Below, in pieces: positions 6,112 through 13,888 of a DNA stretch of 37,750 nt. Position 1 is the first letter of the stretch; every line of letters begins with the position of its first letter. The stretch lies in the NCBI GenBank assembly GCA_019425045.1, contig JAHYYI010000016.1, forward strand, positions 8,624-46,373. The letters run 5' to 3'. Made by a program: the position numbers and the translations under genes. The notes below the pieces were generated by a model. It worked only from the letters and a program-made list of their open reading frames with translations. It had not been told where the DNA came from and made no database searches. The stretch comes from Collinsella sp. (lineage in GTDB: Bacteria; Actinomycetota; Coriobacteriia; Coriobacteriales; Coriobacteriaceae).

Positions 6112-9012
6112 TCACGACAGCTTGACGATCGGAGCAAAGCCCTTCATAAGCTTTTTGGTCTGGCCGGTCTTTTCGAATTGGACCTCGATCATGTCTCCGA
6201 CGACCGAGAGCACGGTACCCGTGCCAAAAGTCTTGTGGCTCACGGTATCGCCCGCGGCAAAGTCCTGCGATGCGCTGGCACGATCGACCTTGCGCTCCAC
6301 CGTCGGGGACACCTTGGACGACGGCTTTTTGGCTCGCGGCGCACCCGAACCAAAGGTCGAGGCAACACGGCCGGCATCGGGCGAAACCCCACGATGGCGC
6401 TCGGTCCCGTAGCTGCTGCCGCCAAAGAAATCGTCAAAGCTCGATCCACCACGTGAACCAGAACCGCCGGTCGAGCGCGTATGCGAACCAAACACCTTGC
6501 CGCCATACATGTCCGAGCCCATACCCGATCCAAAGGTGCCGTGTCGGTCGCCGCGTTTCTCCCAGCCCGTGCCCTCAAAACCGGCAGAACCGATGCCGCT
6601 AAACTCGATATCCTCAAACGGAATCTCGTTGAGGAAGCGCGAGCGCGGGTTGGCAGAGGTCGAGCCGTAGGTGCGACGCGTGGCCGCATAGGTCAGGAAC
6701 AGGCGCTTGCGAGCACGCGTGATGGCGACGTAGGCCAAGCGACGCTCCTCCTCGAGCTTGCCCGGATCGTCACTACCGCCAAAGTCGTGCACGTGCGGGA
6801 AGATACCCTCCTCCATGCCGGCCACGAACACCGCCGGGAACTCCAGGCCCTTGGCGGAGTGGATGGTCATCATGGTAATGGCATGCGTCTCGCCGGCCAG
6901 GGAATCCAAGTCGGAGCGCAGGGCCAGCCACTCCATGAGCGCCGGCAGCGCCTTACAGGTGAGCGGACCGTAGGTGCGCTCGATCTCGTCGGCATGCACG
7001 GCACCCGCCGGCATCTCCGTCGGCGCGGCATACGCGTTGCCCGCGATGGCGGCGGCCAGGGCATCCTGCGGAGACAGCGCCGGAGCGGCCAAGCTATCGA
7101 GCGGATTGGAGCCCGCGGCGTCACGCGCGCCAACGAGCGCCTCAAACGAGGATACCGGGGCAGATGGCCCCGGTTCGGGCGCAGGCGCGCTCACCACGAC
7201 AGGCTCGGGCTCGGCGCTAGCAGGCACATCGGCAACACCGGCAGCGCGCAGCTCTTCCAAGCTCTCGAGCGTACCTTCGATATCCTCGTGCGTCTCCTCA
7301 AATTCGGCGGCGACGCCCAGGAATTCCTGGATGTTCTCGGCGCGGCTCTCGGACTCCATGGTGCCCTCGGCGCGGAAAGCCTGCAGTAGGCCCGTCTTAT
7401 CGACAATCATCTCGACAACGTCCTTGAGCTCGCCGTCCATGCGGCGACCCTCGCGCACCAGCGACACAAAGCTCGACAGGCCATTGCGCACCTTGGCGCT
7501 AAACATACCGGTCTCGGCGCACGCGATCTCGCAGGCCTGGAAGAACGAGCAGCGGTTGTCGCGCGCCAGCTGCTCGATCTTTTGGATCGAGGTGGAGCCG
7601 ATACCACGGCGAGGTGTGTTGATGACGCGCTTGACGCTCATCTCGTCGGCCGGGTTCACGATCATCTTGAGGTAGGCCATGACGTCGCGGATCTCGGCAC
7701 GGTCGAAGAATCGCGTGCCGCCCACAATCTTGTAGGGCACGCCCGCGCGCAGGAACATATCTTCGAGAATACGCGACTGGGCGTTGGTACGGTAGAACAC
7801 GGCGATGTCGTCGTAGCTCGTGCCCTTGGAGTGCAGCTTCTCGATCTCACCGGCAATCCAGCGGCCCTCGTCGCGCTCATCGCTCGCCTGGAAGGCCTGG
7901 ATCTTCTCGCCATCGCCCTCGGCCGTAAACAGGCGCTTGTCCTTGCGCTGCGAGTTGTGGCGCACCACGGCGTTGGCGGCGCTCAGGATGTGACCCGTGG
8001 AACGATAGTTCTGCTCCAGCTTGACGGTCTTGCAGTTTTTAAAGTCCTTCTCAAAGTCCAAGATGTTGGTGATGTCGGCGCCACGCCAGCTATAAATGGA
8101 CTGGTCATCGTCGCCTACGACCATGAGGTTTTGGTACTTGGCGGCCAGCAGGTTGGCGATCTCGTACTGGACGTGGTTGGTGTCCTGATACTCGTCGACG
8201 CTAATGTAGCGGAAGCGCTCTTGGTACTTATCGAGCACCTCGGGACGGGTGCGCAGCAGCTCGAGCGCGCGCACGAGCAGGTCGTCGAAGTCCATCGCAT
8301 TGGCGGCGCGCAGGCGGCGCTCCAGCTCTAGGTAGACCTGCGCGGCCTTTTTGTCGTTGGGGCTATCGGCGCTCTTGAGCATGTCCTCGGGGCCGATCAT
8401 GGCGTTTTTGGCCGAGCTGATCTTGCTGCGGATCATGTTGATGGGGAACTGCTTTTGCTCGATGCCGAGCGCCTGCATAATGTCACGCACCATGCGCTTT
8501 GAGTCATCGTCATCGTAGATGGTGAACTGGCCGGTGTAGCCCAGCAGGTCGGCGTCCTCGCGCAGCATGCGCACACACATGGCATGGAAGGTGCACACCC
8601 ACATACCGCGGGTGCCGCTGGGGATGAGCGCTGCCAGACGCTCGCGCATCTCTGCCGCGGCCTTGTTGGTAAACGTGATGGCAAGAACCTGCCAAGGCTT
8701 AACGCCCAGATCGCCGAGCATATGTGCGATGCGGAAGGTCAAGACGCGGGTCTTGCCCGAGCCGGCGCCGGCGAGCACCAGCAACGGGCCCTCGGTGGTC
8801 AGGACGGCCTCGCGCTGGGCGGGATTAAGGCTGTCGATGTCGACGAGCGGCTTGGCGGGCTTGGGCGACGGCACGGGAGCGTCGTAGATGTCGAGCGGAA
8901 CGAGCTCGGGCTCCGGCGCAGCGGGGGCGGTGTATGCATCGAACGGCACGGGTTCCGGCGCGGGCGGAACGGGTACCGTGGCGTTCTTTTCCCAGGGCAG
9001 GGGCTGGGTCAT
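6112..9012 (-). CDS. pcrA: ATP-dependent DNA helicase PcrA (UvrD/Rep family)
   Basis: Superfamily 1A 3'-5' helicase for DNA repair and replication restart, 966 residues. In order: proline-rich N-terminal extension (1-55), Walker A AGAGSGKT (81-88), ITFTNKAAAEMRERL, motif II VDEYQDTN, motif III VVGDDDQSIYSWRGAD, motif IV EQNYRS, motif V MTIHSAKGLEFPAVF, motif VI YVAITRARKRL, and a C-terminal GDTVSHKTFGTGTVL module typical of PcrA. The start at 9012 follows GAGGAG; the longer frame to 9096 lacks support. Oddities are the N-terminal extension with a near-repeat (VPFDAYTAP, VPLDIYDAP) and an Ala/Pro/Glu-rich insertion of about 100 residues between motifs IV and V. A typical PcrA has about 720-750 residues. 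Confidence 0.96.
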   Translation of the reverse strand: MTQPLPWEKNATVPVPPAPEPVPFDAYTAPAAPEPELVPLDIYDAPVPSPKPAKPLVDIDSLNPAQREAVLTTEGPLLVLAGAGSGKTRVLTFRIAHMLGDLGVKPWQVLAITFTNKAAAEMRERLAALIPSGTRGMWVCTFHAMCVRMLREDADLLGYTGQFTIYDDDDSKRMVRDIMQALGIEQKQFPINMIRSKISSAKNAMIGPEDMLKSADSPNDKKAAQVYLELERRLRAANAMDFDDLLVRALELLRTRPEVLDKYQERFRYISVDEYQDTNHVQYEIANLLAAKYQNLMVVGDDDQSIYSWRGADITNILDFEKDFKNCKTVKLEQNYRSTGHILSAANAVVRHNSQRKDKRLFTAEGDGEKIQAFQASDERDEGRWIAGEIEKLHSKGTSYDDIAVFYRTNAQSRILEDMFLRAGVPYKIVGGTRFFDRAEIRDVMAYLKMIVNPADEMSVKRVINTPRRGIGSTSIQKIEQLARDNRCSFFQACEIACAETGMFSAKVRNGLSSFVSLVREGRRMDGELKDVVEMIVDKTGLLQAFRAEGTMESESRAENIQEFLGVAAEFEETHEDIEGTLESLEELRAAGVADVPASAEPEPVVVSAPAPEPGPSAPVSSFEALVGARDAAGSNPLDSLAAPALSPQDALAAAIAGNAYAAPTEMPAGAVHADEIERTYGPLTCKALPALMEWLALRSDLDSLAGETHAITMMTIHSAKGLEFPAVFVAGMEEGIFPHVHDFGGSDDPGKLEEERRLAYVAITRARKRLFLTYAATRRTYGSTSANPRSRFLNEIPFEDIEFSGIGSAGFEGTGWEKRGDRHGTFGSGMGSDMYGGKVFGSHTRSTGGSGSRGGSSFDDFFGGSSYGTERHRGVSPDAGRVASTFGSGAPRAKKPSSKVSPTVERKVDRASASQDFAAGDTVSHKTFGTGTVLSVVGDMIEVQFEKTGQTKKLMKGFAPIVKLS

Positions 9013-9073
9013 GGGCGACTCCTCATCTGACGGACGGCGCGCCTGCGGGCGGCGCCATAGTTTGAGCCGTACC

Positions 9074-9104
9074 AGTATACCGAGCCGCGCGGACACCGAC
9101 GCAA
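9074..9104 (-). promoter_or_regulatory. Possible promoter of pcrA
   Basis: On the minus strand TTGCGT (9099-9104) and TATACT (9074-9079) are separated by 19 bases, about 60 bases before the pcrA start. The -10 is good but the spacing is long. Confidence 0.4.
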
Positions 9105-9185
9105 ATCACACCACGACTCCGTGCGCCACCGTCAGGCCCGCCCCAGCGGATTTGGTGCAATGGAGCCACCGATGTCACGGCAACG

Positions 9186-9297
9186 GCAGCGAGCGGCGGC
9201 CAGAACGAACAAATTGGCATGAAAAGAGGGCAGCATAGACCTTTTGGTCATGCCACCCTCTTTGAATGACAAGCTGTCGCTCTGGCCGCCGCGCAGC
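9186..9297. repeat. Composite palindrome around the uppP terminator (E4)
   Basis: Outer arms 9186-9208 and 9277-9297 pair over about 20 bases with few mismatches (core GGCGGCCAGA/TCTGGCCGCC). They enclose the terminator hairpin at 9222-9263. The whole is a nested double stem like E1. Confidence 0.75.
9222..9263 (-). terminator. Terminator of uppP
   Basis: Read on the minus strand: AAAGAGGGTGGCATGACC, loop AAAA, then GGTCTATGCTGCCCTCTTTT. The stem is imperfect but long and runs into a U-tract. It lies about 45 bases downstream of the uppP stop. Confidence 0.8.
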
Positions 9298-9307
9298 GTC
9301 GACTAAG

Positions 9308-10288
9308 TTAGAGGCCGAGCATCGGCTCCAGAACGAAGAAGTATGCGAGCACCACGATGCCCAGGATGATGCGGTAGACGCCGAAGCACTTAAAGTCGTG
9401 ACGGCGGACGAAGCCCATGAGCCACTTGATAGCGATGAGCGAAACCACAAAGGCCACAACGCAGCCCACGCCCAAGATAGCGACCTCGTTGGCGCCGAAC
9501 GTGCCGCCCTTGATGAAGTACTTGACCAGCTTGAGCGCACTCGCGCCAAACATGACAGGGATGGCCAGGAAGAACGTGAACTTGGACGCCACCGAACGCG
9601 TGCAGCCCAAAAGCAGGCCACCGATGATGGTAGAACCGGAACGAGACGTACCAGGCACCAGCGAAAGCACCTGGAAGCAGCCGATACCCAGCGCAGTCTT
9701 CCAACTCAGGTCCTCGAGCGTGGCGATGGAGCCAAAGTCCAAATTCTCGTCATCGTCCTCATCCTCAGCGGTAGCCGCGGCGGGCGCCGCAAAGTGCGCA
9801 CCGGCGGGACGTCCGCCCGCCACCACAGCACGCGAACCAAACGAACCGGCAACGGCCATTTCCTCGCGCTTGCTCGCGCGCCAGTTCTCAATCACGATAA
9901 ACAGTACGCCGTACACAATGAGCGCCAGCGCCACGACGGGAGCATTGTAGAAATGCTCCTCCATCCAGTCGTTGAGCGGCAGACCGATCGCCGCGGCGGG
10001 AATGCAGCCGAGCACAATCTTGCCCCACAGCACCCAGGTGTCGCGACGGCCCTCCTTGCCCTTGCTGGGCGAGAACGGGTTAAGGTCATAGAAGAACAGG
10101 ACGCAGACGGCCAAAATGGCGCCAAGCTGAATCACGACCAGGAACATATTCCAGAACGTCTCGCTCACGTTCATCTTGACGAACTCGTCCACCAAGATCA
10201 TGTGACCGGTCGACGAAACGGGCAGCCATTCGGTGATGCCCTCGACCAGGCCCATGAAGGCAGATTTTAGAAGCTCGATGATATCCAA
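9308..10288 (-). CDS. uppP: Undecaprenyl-diphosphatase UppP (BacA)
   Basis: Membrane enzyme that dephosphorylates undecaprenyl diphosphate to recycle the lipid carrier for cell wall synthesis; it can confer bacitracin tolerance. 326 residues with about eight membrane segments. Signatures are VEGITEWLPVSSTGHM (15-30) and VPGTSRSGSTIIGGLLLG. I place the start at a TTG codon (10286-10288): it gives the family N-terminus MDIIELLKSAFMGLVEG and has GAGGGGG a few bases upstream, whereas the ATG at 10357 would add an unrelated leader. An acidic, Ala-rich insertion of about 50 residues (containing AEDEDDDENLDFG) lengthens it beyond the usual 270-280. It is a single gene, divergent from the stress protein gene. 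Confidence 0.94.
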   Translation of the reverse strand: MDIIELLKSAFMGLVEGITEWLPVSSTGHMILVDEFVKMNVSETFWNMFLVVIQLGAILAVCVLFFYDLNPFSPSKGKEGRRDTWVLWGKIVLGCIPAAAIGLPLNDWMEEHFYNAPVVALALIVYGVLFIVIENWRASKREEMAVAGSFGSRAVVAGGRPAGAHFAAPAAATAEDEDDDENLDFGSIATLEDLSWKTALGIGCFQVLSLVPGTSRSGSTIIGGLLLGCTRSVASKFTFFLAIPVMFGASALKLVKYFIKGGTFGANEVAILGVGCVVAFVVSLIAIKWLMGFVRRHDFKCFGVYRIILGIVVLAYFFVLEPMLGL

Positions 10289-10537
10289 AGGGACCCCCTC
10301 GTTAGACACCCGCCGGTAGATGTTCTGCGGACGATGCGGGCGATGTCCCATTATCAACCGTTGGCGGCACGCCTGTGCCTACCCTTACCAAAAAACTCGC
10401 CCGTTCACAGAATTGCGAGCGGTCAAATCCGAATCCTTGGGTATAACTGCAACAAGATAAAGTGTCCGGCGGCCAACGCGCCCGCGCCCGCCCGACGCAC
10501 GAGCCCCGCGCCCGTGCGATAGACCAAGGAGGAAACC

Positions 10538-10975
10538 ATGAACGAGGGCTATACCAAGGTATTTGTTTCACTCGACGGTACTGAGCAGCAGGATTTTGTG
10601 CTCGCACGCGCCATCAAGGTCGCCGCGAACAACGGCGCTAAGCTGATCATCGGCCACGTTATCGACTCCACCGCGCTCGAGAGCGCCGGTTCCTATCCGG
10701 TCGACCTGGTCAACGGCTTGGAGGAGGCCTTTAACAACTCCATCGCCAAGCAGCTCGAGGAGGCCAAAGCCAATCCCGACATTCCCGAGGTCGAGGTCAT
10801 GATTCGCACCGGCCGCATTCGTGAGACGCTCAAGGATGAGATGCTCGACGTGGTCAAGCCCGATCTGGTGCTCTGCGGTGCCCGCGGCCTGTCCTCAATT
10901 AAGTACGCGCTCTTGGGCTCGATTTCGACGTTCCTGCTGCGCAATACCGATTGCGACATCTTGGTCGTGAAGTAG
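10538..10975 (+). CDS. Universal stress protein (UspA family)
   Basis: Small cytosolic protein of 145 residues with the Usp fold (KVFVSLDGTEQQDFVLARAI at the start). The nucleotide-binding signature is near the end, GARGLSSIKYALLGSIS (G114, G117, G127, S128), fitting G-x2-G-x9-G-S, so it is likely an ATP-binding type. The ATG is preceded by AAGGAGGAAACC. It is alone in its transcription unit, divergent from uppP and followed by a large palindrome and a strong terminator. Its specific stress role cannot be told from sequence. Confidence 0.92.
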   Translation: MNEGYTKVFVSLDGTEQQDFVLARAIKVAANNGAKLIIGHVIDSTALESAGSYPVDLVNGLEEAFNNSIAKQLEEAKANPDIPEVEVMIRTGRIRETLKDEMLDVVKPDLVLCGARGLSSIKYALLGSISTFLLRNTDCDILVVK

Positions 10976-10988
10976 ATTCCTTCCCGCC

Positions 10989-11079
10989 GGCGCAAGGCCT
11001 GCGGGGTTATCACGCCGACGTCCTCGCCGCTTCGCGGCTGCGGGATGTCGGCTTTGATAACCCCTCCCGGCCTTGTGCC
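10989..11079. repeat. Large nested palindrome after the stress gene (E2)
   Basis: Successive paired segments around one centre: GGCGCAAGGCC (10989-10999) with GGCCTTGTGCC (11069-11079), GGGGTTATCA (11003-11012) with TGATAACCCC (11055-11064), CCGAC with GTCGG, and CCGC/GCGG around TTC. It begins 13 bases after the stop of the stress protein gene. Confidence 0.85.
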
Positions 11080-11119
11080 TTCGTCACCGTACTTCAGCGA
11101 GTTGGCTGATAAAAGATGG

Positions 11120-11153
11120 CGTGCCGCCCCGGTTGGGGCGGCACGTTTTTGTT
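11120..11153 (+). terminator. Strong intrinsic terminator of the stress protein gene
   Basis: Perfect 11-bp stem CGTGCCGCCCC/GGGGCGGCACG with loop GGTT, followed by TTTTTGTTT. It lies about 145 bases after the usp stop, beyond the E2 palindrome. Confidence 0.9.
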
Positions 11154-11176
11154 TGGGCGGACGTCTGCCGCGTGCG

Positions 11177-12220
11177 TTACTCGAAATATTGGAACTTGTT
11201 CGTTGAGAAGGCAAACGTTACGACGAAGCCTTCGCCGGGCTCGGATGCCGCGGTGACGTCGATGCCCATCTTGGAGCACAGGCGCGCCACCAGGTAGAGG
11301 CCGATGCCCGTTGCACGCTTGGTGGTGCGACCGTTGTCGCCGGTAAAGCCCTTCTCGAACACGCGGGGCAGGTCGGCCGCGCTCACGCCGCAGCCGTTGT
11401 CCGCGACGGTAAGCTCGATGCGCTCGCTTGCCAGGCCCTCGTCCAACAACGCTCCCGAAAACACGATCTTCGCGCCGTCCTCACGCGCATATTTAATGCT
11501 GTTCTGGATGAGCTGGCCCAGAATAAACTCGAGCCACTTCTCGTCGGTAAACACCTCAAAGTCGAGGTTCTCGCACACCGGCGCCACGTGTGACGCGATG
11601 AGCTCACGCGCATTGGCCTTGATCGCGCCCGTCACTAAGGTCTTAAGATCCCAGCGGCGAATCAGGTAGTCGCGCTCCACGACTTCCGAGCGCGCGTAGT
11701 ACAGCGCCTGGTCGATATAGCGCTCCACGCGAGCCAACTCACGGCCCAGGTCATCCACGCGCGACAGGTCGTCTTCGCTGCCGTCCAGGTTTTCCAAAAT
11801 TAGATGGGCCGCCGCCAGGGGCAGTTTGGCCTCGTGGACCCAACTCTCGATATAGTCGCGATAGTCATCGGTCTGACGCCGGCCTTCGGCAACCTCGTCG
11901 CAGGCAGCCTTGCCAACCCGGCGCAAGACCTCGTACTCAAGCTCGCCCTCGGCATAGGTCGGGCATTGCACCATCTCCTGCACCCATGCGGGACTCTCGA
12001 GCTCCTCTGCCGCACGCCCCAGCTGGCGCAGAAAACGACGACGACGCGCGTACTCGATCACGATGCCGAGCATACCGAAGATAAAGGACACACCAACCGC
12101 CACGACCACGATAGAAACGGGTGCGCCGGCGACCGTCAGCACAAAGCAGCTCAGTAGCACGCCGCACGTCCACACGGCGACGGGAAGCAGTGCGTCTTTA
12201 AAGAACTTGGCAAACGACAT
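11177..12220 (-). CDS. Sensor histidine kinase, BceS-like (intramembrane sensing)
   Basis: 347-residue membrane kinase. Two close transmembrane helices (about 11-31 and 34-56) with almost no extracellular loop mark the intramembrane-sensing group. The phospho-acceptor is in ESWVHEAKLPLAAAH (H129). The ATPase domain shows IQNSIKYA (N box), DNGCGV (G1), FEKGFTG (F box) and ATGIGLYLVARL (G2). It starts 9 bases after the stop of the response regulator, so the two are one operon. BceS kinases usually work with a BceAB-type ABC transporter and report antimicrobial peptide flux, but no such transporter lies in this window. Confidence 0.93.
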   Translation of the reverse strand: MSFAKFFKDALLPVAVWTCGVLLSCFVLTVAGAPVSIVVVAVGVSFIFGMLGIVIEYARRRRFLRQLGRAAEELESPAWVQEMVQCPTYAEGELEYEVLRRVGKAACDEVAEGRRQTDDYRDYIESWVHEAKLPLAAAHLILENLDGSEDDLSRVDDLGRELARVERYIDQALYYARSEVVERDYLIRRWDLKTLVTGAIKANARELIASHVAPVCENLDFEVFTDEKWLEFILGQLIQNSIKYAREDGAKIVFSGALLDEGLASERIELTVADNGCGVSAADLPRVFEKGFTGDNGRTTKRATGIGLYLVARLCSKMGIDVTAASEPGEGFVVTFAFSTNKFQYFE

Positions 12221-12229
12221 AGCCGGCCC

Positions 12230-12901
12230 CTAGACCGAATAGCCTTGGCCGCGATGCGTGGTCAAATACCCCTTGATACCGATTTTTTCGAGCGTGGTGC
12301 GCAGGCGGTTGATGTTGACGGTAAGCGTGTTGTCGTCCACGAAGGCGTCGGAGTCCCACAGGTCCTGCATGATGGCCGGACGCGAGACGATCTTGCCCGC
12401 GCGACCCAAGAGCAGCGAGAGGATACGCAGCTCGTTTTTGGTGAGCTCGGTACTGTCGCCGGTTGCCGTATTGGTGACCATGGAGCGGGCGAGGTCGAGC
12501 TCCAGTCCCTTGTGGACGAGCGTGCTGCGCTCGCCTGCCGCCGCGGTGCGACGCAGCAGGGCGTTGATGCGCGCCACGAGCACACGGGCGCTATAGGGCT
12601 TGGGAACAAAGTCGTCCGCGCCGAGCGTCATGGCCATGACCTCGTCGATCTCGGTCGCGCGCGACGTGAGGACGATGATGGGAACCTCGGATTCGCGGCG
12701 AACCTCGTGGCAGATATGCTGGCCGTCCTTAACGGGAAGCGTGAGGTCGAGCAGCACCAGGTCGGGCGCGGCGGCGAGAATATTGCGCGAAACGTGCTCG
12801 AATGATTCGCATGCCTCGACCTCAAAACCCGCACGGGCAAGGATATCGGCAAGCTCGCGACGAATGGGCTCGTCGTCCTCAACGATATAGATCAGCGCCA
12901 T
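12230..12901 (-). CDS. OmpR-family response regulator, partner of the BceS-like kinase
   Basis: 223-residue DNA-binding regulator. The receiver domain has VEDD (7-10), the phospho-aspartate in LLDLTLP (D52), T79 and K101 in FVPKPYS. The C-terminal winged helix contains LTKNELRILSLLL, then NTLTVNINRLRTTLEKIG and the end HRGQGYSV. The start at 12901 is chosen because the receiver domain begins there and GGGGGGAG lies just upstream; the longer frame to 13075 adds unrelated sequence. It is the first gene of the two-component operon. A 14-bp palindrome upstream (12971-12984) may be its own binding site. Confidence 0.94.
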   Translation of the reverse strand: MALIYIVEDDEPIRRELADILARAGFEVEACESFEHVSRNILAAAPDLVLLDLTLPVKDGQHICHEVRRESEVPIIVLTSRATEIDEVMAMTLGADDFVPKPYSARVLVARINALLRRTAAAGERSTLVHKGLELDLARSMVTNTATGDSTELTKNELRILSLLLGRAGKIVSRPAIMQDLWDSDAFVDDNTLTVNINRLRTTLEKIGIKGYLTTHRGQGYSV

Positions 12902-12970
12902 GGATTCCGCTCCCCCCTTGGTTGTCTTGCCACCATTATGGCTGCGGAGCCGCAGGTGCGCGCCTTGCGC

Positions 12971-12984
12971 GTCACCAAGGTGAC
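12971..12984. promoter_or_regulatory. Inverted repeat GTCACC-AA-GGTGAC, candidate autoregulatory operator
   Basis: Perfect 6-2-6 inverted repeat 70 bases upstream of the response regulator start, with a CATAAT-like -10 on the minus strand downstream of it (around 12932-12937). Compatible with a BceR-type dimer site; the assignment is inference. Confidence 0.4.
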
Positions 12985-12994
12985 AGAACTGTTC

Positions 12995-13064
12995 GCGAGC
13001 GGCAGGGGCTTGCCCCTCGCTCGCAACGGGCACGGGAATTAAATGAGTTTTTAATCCCCGTCCC
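12995..13064 (-). terminator. Two tandem hairpins after the unidentified gene
   Basis: Hairpin one is GCGAGCGGCAGGGG/CCCCTCGCTCGC (12995-13024). Hairpin two is GGGCACGGGAATTAAA/TTTAATCCCCGTCCC (13028-13064, a few mismatches). They lie just downstream of the minus-strand gene ending at 13076 and are the likely transcription end, though without a clean U-run. Confidence 0.55.
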
Positions 13065-13075
13065 AGAAACATCAT

Positions 13076-13783
13076 TTAGCGGCGGGCGCGAAGCTTTTCG
13101 TAGCCGTCGGCGAAGAAGGCGACCGTGGCGGCGTCGGCCTCGGCGGCGTCCGTCTCGGTTGCGGGGACCACGCCGTGTTCGTCGCTCACCAGGAACAGGG
13201 CGCCCTTAAGCTGCGCGGGAATGTCCACGCGCGTGACCGGGATGCCCTTGGTCTGGGCCAGCTGCTCGATGAGCGTCGCCGTGCCGCACAGGCACTCGTC
13301 CGCCGGCGCCACAAAGGCGAGCTCGCCGTTGTTGACGGCGGCGAGCAGCTCGGGCGCCACGCCGGTCTCGTCGGCTTCGGAGCGAGCCTCGGCAGAACGG
13401 GCACGCAGCGCCTTGGCCGACGTGTCGGCCAGCGGCTCGTACTCGCCCACCGTCATGGCGGCGTTGCCGTTAACGTCGATCACCAGCATGAGCACACCGT
13501 CGCGGGCGGTGTAGTCGCCCTCGGCAAGTGACCACTCAACGTGCTGCTTTGCCCAGCTGAGCATGTTATGGGTAAGCGGCTCGCCCTGCACCAGGCGCTC
13601 GGATAGCGCGCGGATGTGGCGATTGAGCATGGGCACCTTTTTGTTGGACATGCGCCAACGGCAGATGAGCGCGGGCTTGTCGAGCGTGAACTTCTCGACC
13701 GCCTCCTGATTGGCGCAAAAGTCCTCGTACGCACGCTGATCCTCAGCATTGCCAAACAGCTCGTCATCATCAATCTGGGGCAT
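13076..13783 (-). CDS. Protein of unknown function next to purH
   Basis: 235 residues, cytosolic, acidic, no signal peptide or membrane helix. I do not recognise the family. The N-terminal half has FTLDKPALICRWRM and WAKQHVEWSLAEGDYTARDG. The C-terminal half (CLCGTATLIEQLAQTKGIPVTRV, then LFLVSDEHGVVPATE) vaguely recalls the end of class IV aminotransferases, which is too weak to name it. The start at 13783 (MPQIDDDEL) has GAAAGG upstream; the ORF extends 8 codons further without a better site. It lies downstream of purH on the same strand but is separated from it by a strong terminator. Confidence 0.75.
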   Translation of the reverse strand: MPQIDDDELFGNAEDQRAYEDFCANQEAVEKFTLDKPALICRWRMSNKKVPMLNRHIRALSERLVQGEPLTHNMLSWAKQHVEWSLAEGDYTARDGVLMLVIDVNGNAAMTVGEYEPLADTSAKALRARSAEARSEADETGVAPELLAAVNNGELAFVAPADECLCGTATLIEQLAQTKGIPVTRVDIPAQLKGALFLVSDEHGVVPATETDAAEADAATVAFFADGYEKLRARR

Positions 13784-13823
13784 GGTTATACCTTTCGTAT
13801 TAGTCATTCCGTCCTCTTATACC

Positions 13824-13859
13824 AAAAAGACGGCCCTCCAAACGGAGCAGCCGTCTTTT
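13824..13859 (-). terminator. Terminator of purH
   Basis: AAAGACGGC and GCCGTCTTT with an inner GGAG/CTCC pairing; on the minus strand the stem runs into TTTTT. It lies 30 bases downstream of the purH stop. Both flanks are T-rich for their strand, so it may act in both directions. Confidence 0.88.
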
Positions 13860-13888
13860 GCAGAGATTATTTTGTCCCAGGGCGGAAC

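Noticed and set aside
9266..10270. Plus-strand ORF opposite uppP
   Set aside because: Antisense to a clear family member; no recognisable domain.
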